A stretch of DNA of 64,000 nt from Nocardioides sp. L-11A (lineage in GTDB: Bacteria; Actinomycetota; Actinomycetes; Propionibacteriales; Nocardioidaceae): assembly GCA_029961745.1 (NCBI GenBank), contig CP124680.1, positions 1,674,001-1,738,000 on the forward strand, in the 5' to 3' direction. Positions 17,401 through 25,211 of the stretch are shown in pieces (the first letter of the stretch is position 1; each line of letters starts with the position of its first letter). The notes beneath the pieces are model-generated. The model was given only the letters and a program-made list of their open reading frames with translations, searched no databases and was not told the DNA's origin. Made by a program: the position numbers and the translations under genes.

Positions 17401-20400
17401 GTTCACCTTCCGCGTCCAGGACCGGTACGGCGCCGTCGCGGTCGGCTCCGCGCGCGTCGCGGTCACGCCCGCCGGCGCCCCCCAGGCGCCGGTCGCCGTC
17501 AACGACGTGGTCGTGGCCGCGCCCGGTCGCGACCTCGAGATCGACGTACTCGCCAACGACCTCCGGATGCCCGGCACCGGCCTGGAGCTGCTTCCGCTCC
17601 AGGGCGCGCCCGACGGCGTCGCCGTCGACGAGAGGACCGGACTGGTCGAGGCGGTGGCCCCGGAGAACACCAAGGAGGCGCTGATCGTCCCCTACCGGGT
17701 CTCGACGGGCTTCGACGAGTCCGGCGCCGAGCTGTCGATCCGCTCCGAGAAGGGCTACAACAACCCGCCGGTCGTCGAGGACGCCTACGCGCGTCCCGAC
17801 GGCGACTCGGCCGAGGTCGTCGTCGACGTCCTGGCGACCGCCTACGACATCGACGGCCAGGGCCGGCCGGTCCGGCTGGAGTCCGTCGGCGACGCGACGG
17901 CGACCTTCGACGACGCGGGAAAGGTGACGATCCCGGTCACCGCCGCGCCGCAGGTCATCCCGTTCCGGGTCGAGGACGGCGAGGGCGCGACCGCCACGGC
18001 CTCGATCTACGTCCCGGCCCGGCCGACCGACACGCCGTACCTCAAGGCCGGCGCGGCGATCACGTTGGAGCCCGGCGAGACGAAGGACGTCCCGATCGAG
18101 GACCTCGTCGTCGACCCCGAGGGCGACGCCGTGCACCTGACCCTGGCCGACAGGATCGTCGGTGCCCCGGCGGAGAAGCTGCAGGCCTCGGCGCCCGACA
18201 GCGACCAGACCCTGCGGGTCACCGCGGCGAAGGACGCCTCCGGCCCCGGTGCGGTGACCTTCGAGGTCGCCGACGGGAAGGGCCTGGCGACCGCGCACCT
18301 CGCGGTGCTCGCCGTCCCGGTCACGATCGGCTCGGGCGATCCGGTGCTGAACTGCCCGCAGGAGCCGATCAGCGTGCTCGAGGGCGGCATCAGCCGCTCG
18401 ATCGACATCGCGACGGTGTGCCACGTGTGGGCCCCCGACCCCGCGGCCGCCGCCGACATCGACTACACCGTGGCCTGGGCGGAGGGTCAGCAGCCGCAGG
18501 ACGTCGACGCGGCGTCCGACGGGGGCCGGGTCAGCCTGACGGCGGGCGTCAACGCCCGACGGGGCGACACCGGCGTCCTGGAGATCGGCGCCGCGGGCGC
18601 CGACGTCCGCGACAGCGCGGGCCGCAAGCCGACCCTGCTCGTGCGGGTCGTGCCGGCGGGTCCGCCGCGGCTGCGGCCGATGACGGCGGAGGGCGAGGCC
18701 GGCCAGGCCGTCACCATCGACGTGGCGACCTATGCCAAGTCGCCCTTCGGCTCGGACGCGCAGTGGGCGCTGGTCGGCGACGTCGAGAAGGTCTCCGCGC
18801 CCGCCGCGGTCGACGTGAGCGTCTCGGGCACCACCGTGTCGATGACCCCCTCCGCGTTCGGCGTCTACACCTTCCGGGTCACCCTCGCCGACGACGGCGC
18901 GGCCAAGGGCAGCACCCGGCCGCGCGCGAGTGGCCTGATCAAGCTGTCCGTGGTCTCGGCCCCCGACCAGCCGACCGGCCTGCGGACCGACGGCCGGGTC
19001 TACGACGAGCAGGTCAAGCTGCTGTGGAGCCCGCCGTCGGCCAACGGTGGCGCCATCACCGGCTACACCGTCAACTACGCCGGCGGCCCCACGACGTGCC
19101 CGAGCAACGCGTGCGTCATCTCCGGGCTGCAGAACGGCAAGGACTACAGCTTCACCGTCATCGCGCACAACCAGTACGGCGACAGCCCGGAGAGCGCCGC
19201 CACGTCGGGCACGCCGGACACCGTCCCGACCGCGGTCGGCGGTCTCGCGGTGACCCGCCAGCTGGACCGCAAGGTCGAGCTCACCTGGACGGCTCCGCCC
19301 GGCGACGGCTCGGACTTCTCGAGGATCGAGAAATACCAGGTCAGCTGGCCGGGCGGCGGCATCCAGGACGTCGCCGCGGGCGCGCGGAGCTACACCGCGA
19401 CGCTGCCGACCAACGGCGAGACCGTCGAGTTCTCGGTGTGGGCGGTCAACGCGCTCGACGCCGGACCGAAGGCGTCAGTGCCGGGCATGGGGGCCGGGAA
19501 GCCCGACGTACCCGAGATGAACAGCCCGCAGACCTCCGACACCGCGGGCCGTGCGAACAAGGCCGTCACCGTGTCCTGGGGCGCGGTCGGGGCCAACGGC
19601 CCGACGCCGGTGGAGTACGAGGTCACCCGGACCGGCGGCGGCGGGTCGAAGGTCGTCTGCGCCTGGCGGGCCGCGACCAGCTGCGCCGACACGCTCGGCA
19701 ACGACGGCACCGTGTACTCCTACGCGGTGCGGGCCCGCAATGGTGAGGCCGTCGCGCCGCGGGAGCCCTCGCCGGACCTGCACATCTCCGCGAACTCGCA
19801 GGCGGTGTCGGTCGAGGCGGCCGCGGTGCCCGACACCATCACCGGCCTGAAGGTCGTCGCCACCGGCGTGAACAACCAGGCGCAGGCGACCTTCGACGTC
19901 GGCGCCTCGCACGGCAAGACGAACAAGATCGAGTGCCAGCCCGGCTGCGGCACCATCGCCTCGACGACGGTCGGTACCGGCGGGCAGGCCAATGTCACCT
20001 TCAAGGTGAACGTGGGTCCCAACGGCAGCAACGGGACCATCCGGGTCCGGACCTGTAACGGCGCGGCCGACTCTGCCCTGGCCTGCAGCCCGTGGGTAAG
20101 TGACGGCACCACGCCGTTCGGGCCGCTGGCCAACCCGTCGATCTCGGCGTCGGGCAGTGGCGAGTGCTTCAGCTGGTCGGTGTCCGGCAACGCCAACGGG
20201 AAGTCCGTGCACGTCACGGTGACCGGCGGCGGCAACACGCTGGCCAGCTACGACACGGCCGGGTCGATCAACCGCAGCGGCAGCACCTGCCCGGGCTACA
20301 GCAAGTCGTGGACCTTCAAGGTGACCATGGACGACTCGGGGTCGAGCGCCGAGCAGCCGCAGGACCGCGGCAGCAAGTCGGCGACCGACTCGGCGAGCAC

Positions 20401-20677
20401 GCCGGCGCCGCCGCCGACGGTGAGCGTCCGCAAGGGCACTCCGTGCAGCGGCAGCGGCTGCGGCGGCGCGGTCATCCCCTGCGCCAGCACCTGCTGGAAC
20501 GTGGTCACGACCGGAACGAACTTCCAGGGCACGGTCCGCTGCCACATCACCGGGGGCGGTCCGAGCTGGAACCAGGGCAACGGCGACACGACGTCGGCAG
20601 GCAACTGGGTCGGGCCCAACTACACCTTCAAGGTCTACTGCGACAACGGCGCCAGCACCGGGAACGTCACGTGGTAG
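14435..20677 (+). CDS. Giant membrane-anchored Ig-like/fibronectin type III surface protein
   Basis: 2080 residues. A basic N-terminus and one hydrophobic segment (residues about 22-42) act as signal anchor. Residues 45-375 are a beta-rich, propeller-like region and 380-405 a charged linker. Residues about 410-1450 hold tandem Ig/cadherin-like domains marked by recurring VLDNDL, PLDNDI, VLANDYDP, VLDNDSTP, VGNDPDGD and VLANDL motifs. Three Fn3 domains start near 1508 (PTGLRTDG...VKLLWSPP), 1596 and 1690. The tail, about 1800-2080, is Ser/Gly-rich and carries paired cysteines (CQPGCG, CSGSGCGG, CASTCW), perhaps disulfides. GTG 14435 has AGGAGGA six bases upstream. It is the fn3 member of a PFNA-like cluster. 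A sensor or adhesin role is inferred. Confidence 0.88.
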   Translation: MAIVSLRGPRSFVRRHRTSLASWTALAAVGGGLLVYAIGSDGQTVHRADLNDGGVWVTNQDLQAIGRQNMPIEQLDAYVDAGQSAQPDILQDGSAVVSVDGSVLTPVSATRGAAVPDGAVNAAGPASLGGGSLAAVDPEKGEVWATRLDPGADVTSLAELNAEADPLAEVGPEAVVVATRTGSVVAASAATGKVLELAPTAAGFTKPAALDVPDPRDGIVAATAVGSTPVLLDGAGRLLVPGVKAVEIADPSAVKGGQVLLQQPGPAADEVFVGTDTGLAAVGLDDGDVRRIDAGSGQPVAPVRINGCVFGVWASGTSAQAAMACDGADPVGPNPFEISPAAELRFRVNRNQAVLNDVRTGAVWSMNNAQPTQIADWQAIKPQDPKDSQDDEKKTDSEQVRQAPQAKTDNLGARAGGTTVLHVLDNDLVSGGGVLTITDVAPPADKTVAVQVSPDRQSLLLTVPPAVTSPLTFGYTISDGTGGKDSTADGTVNIATRAVDDPGTAQPTLRKGAEPPTYPMAARGSVEFSVLPDWRDEQYGDPVSLDGIEKVPGVESSVTAEGLIRIQAAGASGAVRVPYRVSTGGEPGQGVVVLDVLPKGSNKAVPAQALPDVASGEVGGPIAVQPLDNDIPGADPSDAQARLALAGRVAPTRGLDVATDLESGRVTVQAQRPGTYQLTYAAGFGAAARATGKITVVVDPASDKGDLPIASPDTTIVHGTAPIVVDVLANDYDPKGRMLAVQQAEPVDPDSGLEVAVVDGRWLRINGPLGMPAGQRVEYTVSNGAGSAKSTVAVTQKEPLPPEQNIPIPTDDDVTVRVGDSAVVPVLDNDSTPGGDPVGLKTLAAEGLPMGELTVNPPLGRAYVSGRNVRYVAPAADEIGGPTTVEVTYIVQNEADLSIPHAAGTLRVKVTPEPTDQNPNQPPTPRAVEGRVVQGDEVALRPPLVGNDPDGDSITIVGLDRPPALGRLLSFGADSLVYEAFPGSQGTDEFTFRVQDRYGAVAVGSARVAVTPAGAPQAPVAVNDVVVAAPGRDLEIDVLANDLRMPGTGLELLPLQGAPDGVAVDERTGLVEAVAPENTKEALIVPYRVSTGFDESGAELSIRSEKGYNNPPVVEDAYARPDGDSAEVVVDVLATAYDIDGQGRPVRLESVGDATATFDDAGKVTIPVTAAPQVIPFRVEDGEGATATASIYVPARPTDTPYLKAGAAITLEPGETKDVPIEDLVVDPEGDAVHLTLADRIVGAPAEKLQASAPDSDQTLRVTAAKDASGPGAVTFEVADGKGLATAHLAVLAVPVTIGSGDPVLNCPQEPISVLEGGISRSIDIATVCHVWAPDPAAAADIDYTVAWAEGQQPQDVDAASDGGRVSLTAGVNARRGDTGVLEIGAAGADVRDSAGRKPTLLVRVVPAGPPRLRPMTAEGEAGQAVTIDVATYAKSPFGSDAQWALVGDVEKVSAPAAVDVSVSGTTVSMTPSAFGVYTFRVTLADDGAAKGSTRPRASGLIKLSVVSAPDQPTGLRTDGRVYDEQVKLLWSPPSANGGAITGYTVNYAGGPTTCPSNACVISGLQNGKDYSFTVIAHNQYGDSPESAATSGTPDTVPTAVGGLAVTRQLDRKVELTWTAPPGDGSDFSRIEKYQVSWPGGGIQDVAAGARSYTATLPTNGETVEFSVWAVNALDAGPKASVPGMGAGKPDVPEMNSPQTSDTAGRANKAVTVSWGAVGANGPTPVEYEVTRTGGGGSKVVCAWRAATSCADTLGNDGTVYSYAVRARNGEAVAPREPSPDLHISANSQAVSVEAAAVPDTITGLKVVATGVNNQAQATFDVGASHGKTNKIECQPGCGTIASTTVGTGGQANVTFKVNVGPNGSNGTIRVRTCNGAADSALACSPWVSDGTTPFGPLANPSISASGSGECFSWSVSGNANGKSVHVTVTGGGNTLASYDTAGSINRSGSTCPGYSKSWTFKVTMDDSGSSAEQPQDRGSKSATDSASTPAPPPTVSVRKGTPCSGSGCGGAVIPCASTCWNVVTTGTNFQGTVRCHITGGGPSWNQGNGDTTSAGNWVGPNYTFKVYCDNGASTGNVTW

Positions 20678-20729
20678 CCGTCCTGCCCATGAGGTCAGAA
20701 GTAGCCGTCCATCAAGAGGAGAACCCCCG

Positions 20730-21698
20730 ATGAGCATCACCCACGAGCAGGCGACCTGGTTCTCCCAGACGTTCGAGAAGCTCGCCGACAACATCGAGAA
20801 GGCGGTGCTCGGCAAGCGGCACGTCGTCCGGCTGGCGCTGACCTGCCTGCTGACCGAGGGCCACCTGCTGCTCGAGGACTACCCGGGCACCGGCAAGACC
20901 CAGCTGGCCCGGGCGCTGGCGAACACGGTGCAGGGCTCGAACGCCCGCATCCAGTTCACGCCCGACCTGCTGCCGAGCGACGTCACGGGCGTGACGGTCT
21001 ACGACCAGCACAAGGGGGCCTTCGAGTTCCACCCGGGCCCGATCTTCCACACGATCGTGCTGGCCGACGAGATCAACCGGGCCTCCCCGAAGACCCAGTC
21101 CGCGCTGCTGGAGGTCATGGAGGAGGGGCGGGTCACCGTCGACGGCACCACCCACGCGGTGGGCCGCCCGTTCATGGTGATCGCGACCCAGAACCCGATC
21201 GAGCAGGCCGGGACCTACCGGCTGCCCGAGGCGCAGCTGGACCGCTTCCTGATGAAGACCTCGGTCGGCTATCCCGACCACGACTCGACGGTGCGGCTTC
21301 TCCTCGACTCCCAGGTCCGCGACCGGGCGGGCACGATCGAGCCGATCATCACCGCGGCGACGGTCGCCCAGATGAGCCAGCTCGCGGACGGCGTCCACGT
21401 GGACGCCGCGATCGTCGGCTACATCTCGCGGCTCGCCGAGGAGTCCCGCCGCCACCCGCAGGTCAAGCTCGGCCTCTCGGCCCGCGGCTGCCTGGCCTAC
21501 GTCCGGGTCGCCAAGACCTGGGCGCTCGCCGACGGCCGCGACCACCTCGTCCCCGACGACGTCAAGGACCTCGCCGGGCCGGTCCTCGGCCACCGGCTGC
21601 TCCTCGATGCCGAGGCCCAGTTCAACGGCGTCACCGTCGAGCAGGTGATCTCCCAGCTCCTCGAGGACGTCGCGCCGCCGACCGAGCGCGTCGCCTGA
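20730..21698 (+). CDS. MoxR-family AAA+ ATPase
   Basis: 322 residues. It has Walker A DYPGTGKT near residue 50, the MoxR stretch FTPDLLPSDVTGV near 77, Walker B VLADEINRASPKTQSALLEVMEEG near 113, sensor 1 ATQNPIEQAGTYRLPEAQLDRF near 155, and a sensor-2-type arginine in the C-terminal helical domain. MoxR proteins act as chaperone-like remodelers, usually with the DUF58 protein encoded next. ATG 20730 has GAGGAG ten bases upstream. It follows the giant gene by 52 bases and leads the coupled run MoxR, DUF58, transglutaminase-like, EccC. Confidence 0.95.
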   Translation: MSITHEQATWFSQTFEKLADNIEKAVLGKRHVVRLALTCLLTEGHLLLEDYPGTGKTQLARALANTVQGSNARIQFTPDLLPSDVTGVTVYDQHKGAFEFHPGPIFHTIVLADEINRASPKTQSALLEVMEEGRVTVDGTTHAVGRPFMVIATQNPIEQAGTYRLPEAQLDRFLMKTSVGYPDHDSTVRLLLDSQVRDRAGTIEPIITAATVAQMSQLADGVHVDAAIVGYISRLAEESRRHPQVKLGLSARGCLAYVRVAKTWALADGRDHLVPDDVKDLAGPVLGHRLLLDAEAQFNGVTVEQVISQLLEDVAPPTERVA

Positions 21699-21699
21699 C

Positions 21700-22917
21700 G
21701 TGGTGCGACGACTCACGGCCCTGCTCGAACCGGTACGACGCCGGCTCGCGCCCGCCGTCCGGATCCTCACCCCCGCCCTCCGCACCCTCACGCCGGCGGG
21801 CCGGGGCGTCCTGCTGCTGACCGTCGTGGTCTGGGTTCTCGGGTGGCGTCTCGGCTGGGACGAGATGCTGCTCGTCGCGGCGACGGGGCTGGTCCTGCTC
21901 GCCGGGTGCGCGCTGTTCATGGCCGGTCGCACCCAGCTGGAGGTGAGCCTCGACGTCGAGCCGCCGCGCGTCACCGTGGGCGAGGCGGTCGCCGGATCGC
22001 TCGCGGTCACGAATCGGGCCCGGACGCCCGCCCTGCCCTTCGTCCTCGAGCTGCCGGTGGGGGAGGGCGGCGTCGCGTTCTCCTATCCGCTGATGGGGCC
22101 GGGCTCGACGCAGGAGGAGATCTTCGTCGTCCCGACCGAGAAGCGGGGGGTCATCGACGTCGGCCCCGCGACCAGTGTCCGCGGCGACCCGGTCGGGCTG
22201 TTCCGCCGCGACCTGGCCTGGTCCGAGGTCACCGAGATCTTCGTGCATCCCCGGATCGTGCCGCTCGAGCCGCTCGGCACCGGCCTGATGCGGGACCTCG
22301 AGGGGGTCACGTCGGCCAACGTCTCGATGAGCGACCTCGCCTTCCACGCGCTGCGCGAGTACTCCCCGGGTGACGACCTGCGCCACGTCCACTGGCGCTC
22401 GTCGGCACGCCACGGCAAGCTCCTGGTCCGCCAGTTCCTCGACACCCGGCGCAGCCACCTGACGATCGTGGTCGACAGCCGAGCGGCGTCCTACCGCAGC
22501 GACGAGGACTACGAGACGGCGATCTCCGTCGCCGGCTCGCTGCTGGTGCGCGCCCTCCTCGACGAGTACGACGCCTCCTTCGCCTCCGGTCGCCACGCCG
22601 CGTCCAAGGTGCTCGGGAAGGCGGTACTGGACGTCTGCGCCCGGGCCGAGACTTCCCCCGAGAGCCTGGTCTCGGTGGCGCGGGAGGCGAACCGGATCGC
22701 GCCCGAGACCAGCTTCGCCGTCCTGGTCTCCGGACCGCACACGGACTTCCTCGAGCTGCAGCGCTCGGCCGGCCAGTTCGGCATCGACGTGGCCAAGATC
22801 GCCGTCCGGGTCGATCACGAGCTGACTCCGGCCCTGCGCACCGCCGGGGATCTGCCGCTGCTCACCCTCGGCCGGCTCGAGGAGCTGCCGCCGCTGCTGC
22901 ACTGGGGGATCGGATGA
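21700..22917 (+). CDS. DUF58 membrane protein
   Basis: 405 residues. Two membrane helices lie at about 33-75 (GVLLLTVVVWVLGW and LLVAATGLVLLAGCAL). An extracytoplasmic or beta-rich middle follows, then the DUF58 signature YSPGDDLRHVHWRSSARHGK near 227 and a vWA-like C-terminal half (LTIVVDSRAAS). The start is one of two tandem GTG codons (21700 or 21703) immediately after the MoxR stop. DUF58 proteins are the standard partners of MoxR ATPases. Its stop overlaps the next ATG. Confidence 0.9.
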   Translation: MVRRLTALLEPVRRRLAPAVRILTPALRTLTPAGRGVLLLTVVVWVLGWRLGWDEMLLVAATGLVLLAGCALFMAGRTQLEVSLDVEPPRVTVGEAVAGSLAVTNRARTPALPFVLELPVGEGGVAFSYPLMGPGSTQEEIFVVPTEKRGVIDVGPATSVRGDPVGLFRRDLAWSEVTEIFVHPRIVPLEPLGTGLMRDLEGVTSANVSMSDLAFHALREYSPGDDLRHVHWRSSARHGKLLVRQFLDTRRSHLTIVVDSRAASYRSDEDYETAISVAGSLLVRALLDEYDASFASGRHAASKVLGKAVLDVCARAETSPESLVSVAREANRIAPETSFAVLVSGPHTDFLELQRSAGQFGIDVAKIAVRVDHELTPALRTAGDLPLLTLGRLEELPPLLHWGIG

Positions 22918-25211
22918 ACCGCTTCGCGCCCCGTGCCGCGCTCGTCGACGCGGGTCTGCTGCTCGCCCTCGGCCTGGTCGCCTCCTTCGGGTTCCGCGAC
23001 ACCTTCAACGGCTGGAGCTACCTGGTCGCCGCGACGGCGGGCCTGGTCATCGGCCTCCTGCTCGCCCACCTCGCCACCGTGCTGGCGAAGCCGGCGGTGC
23101 TCGTCGCGGTCTTCGCCGTCGTCGCCTTCTTCCTCTTCGGCGGCGCGATCGCGCTGCACAGCTCCGGAGCACTGGCCGTGCTGCCGCTGCCCGACACGCT
23201 GAGCGAGCTCGCCGACCAGAGCGTCCACGGCTGGAAGGACCTGCTGACCACGCTGGCGCCCGTCGACGGCGGACCGCTGCTCACCCTGCCCTACCTGATG
23301 GGACTGGTCGCCGGCGCTGCCGGCATGACGCTCGCCGGACGGCTGCGCTCGCCCTGGCTGCCCGTGCTGGCGCCGGTCGCCTATCTCGCCGCGGTGATCC
23401 TCCTCGGCATCCAGACCCCGACCCGGCTGCGCACCATCGGCCTGGCCTTCGCGGCGCTGACGATCGTGTGGATCGCGGTCCGCGCCCGGCGTACCCAGCG
23501 GCGCACCGTCCAGGGCGGCACGTCGTGGCGCAGCCGGGCCGTCGCGGGCGCACTGGTACTGGGCGCGGCCGCCGCCGCGGTCGGCGTGGCACCGGTGCTC
23601 CCCGGAGCCGACGCCCGCGAGCGGGTGGTGCTGCGCTCCTATGTCACCCCACCCTTCGACGTCGGCCAGTACCCCTCGCCGCTCGCGAGCTTCCGGCGCT
23701 ACACCAAGGGCTACCGGCCGCCGCAGGGCAAGGAGGACAGGCGGCTCTACGAGCGTGAGCTGATGCGGGTCGAGGGGCTGCCGGAGGGTGCGCTGCTGCG
23801 GTTCGCCGCGCTCGACCAGTACAACGGCACCGTCTGGGGTGCCGCGAACCAGGCGCCCGGCACCTCCGGCTCCGTCGGCTCCTTCCAGCGGGTCGGCACG
23901 GTGATCCGCGACGAGGGGCCCGGTCGCGAGGTGACCGCGACGGTGACCCTGACCGACGTCTTCGACGACCTGCGCGAGGTCTGGCTCCCGACCACCGGGG
24001 CGGTCACGGACCTCGCGTTCGAGGGTGAGCGCGCCGACGACCTCGCCGAGACCTTCCGCTACAACCTCGCGACCGACACGGGCGTCGTACCGCAGGGCCT
24101 GCGCGGCGGCGACAGCTACACGTTCACCGCCCACGTCCCCGGCGCCGAGGACAGAGTCACCCCGCAGCTCTCGGTCGCGACGGGCAGCCTCGCCGAGGAC
24201 CTCGCCGGCGTCGACTTCCGGCCGGTCGCCCAGCGCTGGGGCGGCGAGGCGGGCTCCGCGCTGGAGCAGGTGCTGAAGATCGCCCAGCACCTCCAGTCCG
24301 TCGGCCGCTACACCGACGGCGGCTCGGAGAACGACGCGCAGTACCCCGCCGGCCACTCCGTCAGCCGCCTCTCCCGGTTCTCCGCCGACGGCCAGCAGAT
24401 CGCCGGCGACGACGAGCAGTACGCCGCCATGCTCACCCTGCTCGCCACCCAGGCGGGACTCCCGGCGCGGGTGGTCGTCGGGGCCAAGGTCCCGGCCGGC
24501 GGCATCGTCAAGGGCGAGGACGTGCGGGCCTGGATCGAGATCCGCGACACCGGCGGCGACTGGCACGAGCTGCCGACCGAGGCCTTCATGAGCCGGGAGC
24601 GGCCGCCGGAGGACCAGCCGCCGACCGAGCAGGAGCTCACCTCCGGCGAGATCATCCCGCCGCCCGTACCGGTGCGCCCGCCGGCCGGGGGCGGCGACCC
24701 GCTCGCCACCGACGACAACCGCAAGGGCACCCAGGAGGACGACGGCGGCTTCTCCCTGCCGGGGTGGCTGGTCGCCGCCCTCGTCTACGGCGGCGTCCCG
24801 CTGCTCGTCGTGGGCGGGATCGTCGGCGGCATCGTGGGCGGCAAGGCCTGGCGCCGGAGACGGCGCCGGACCCGGGGCGCGCCGGCGACCCGGCTCACCG
24901 CCGCGTGGCGCGAGGTGCTCGACGCGGCCCGCGATCTCGGGCACGGGGTGACCGCCCGGCGCACCCGACGCGAGCAGGCCGCCCAGGTCGGTCATCCGGC
25001 CCTCGCCACGCTCGCCCGGTCCGCCGACCACCACGTGTTCGGCAGGACCGACCCGACCGAGGAGTCCGCGGCGTCGTACTGGTCGGAGGTCGACCGGGTC
25101 CGCGCCGAGCTGCTGTCCGGGCTGGGGCGCTGGCGCCGGATCCGTGCCCGGGTCAGCCTGGCGTCCTTCCGGCGCCTGCCCCGCCCCGAGGCACAGGAGG
25201 CCACCTCGTGA
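22914..25211 (+). CDS. TgpA-type transglutaminase-fold membrane protein lacking the catalytic triad
   Basis: 765 residues. Five to six N-terminal membrane helices (8-215), an extracytoplasmic domain (about 225-590), one more helix near 617-645 and a basic cytoplasmic tail. The transglutaminase core aligns clearly (EQYAAMLTLLATQAGLPARVVVG near 502-524), but the residues expected as Cys, His and Asp are Asp (GDDEQYA), Arg (VRAWIEI) and Leu (ELPTEA). The fold is kept and the enzyme is predicted inactive. ATG 22914 overlaps the DUF58 stop, and its stop overlaps the EccC start (GTGA). It is the tgm member of the PFNA set, probably a structural or scaffolding version. Confidence 0.87.
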   Translation: MNRFAPRAALVDAGLLLALGLVASFGFRDTFNGWSYLVAATAGLVIGLLLAHLATVLAKPAVLVAVFAVVAFFLFGGAIALHSSGALAVLPLPDTLSELADQSVHGWKDLLTTLAPVDGGPLLTLPYLMGLVAGAAGMTLAGRLRSPWLPVLAPVAYLAAVILLGIQTPTRLRTIGLAFAALTIVWIAVRARRTQRRTVQGGTSWRSRAVAGALVLGAAAAAVGVAPVLPGADARERVVLRSYVTPPFDVGQYPSPLASFRRYTKGYRPPQGKEDRRLYERELMRVEGLPEGALLRFAALDQYNGTVWGAANQAPGTSGSVGSFQRVGTVIRDEGPGREVTATVTLTDVFDDLREVWLPTTGAVTDLAFEGERADDLAETFRYNLATDTGVVPQGLRGGDSYTFTAHVPGAEDRVTPQLSVATGSLAEDLAGVDFRPVAQRWGGEAGSALEQVLKIAQHLQSVGRYTDGGSENDAQYPAGHSVSRLSRFSADGQQIAGDDEQYAAMLTLLATQAGLPARVVVGAKVPAGGIVKGEDVRAWIEIRDTGGDWHELPTEAFMSRERPPEDQPPTEQELTSGEIIPPPVPVRPPAGGGDPLATDDNRKGTQEDDGGFSLPGWLVAALVYGGVPLLVVGGIVGGIVGGKAWRRRRRRTRGAPATRLTAAWREVLDAARDLGHGVTARRTRREQAAQVGHPALATLARSADHHVFGRTDPTEESAASYWSEVDRVRAELLSGLGRWRRIRARVSLASFRRLPRPEAQEATS

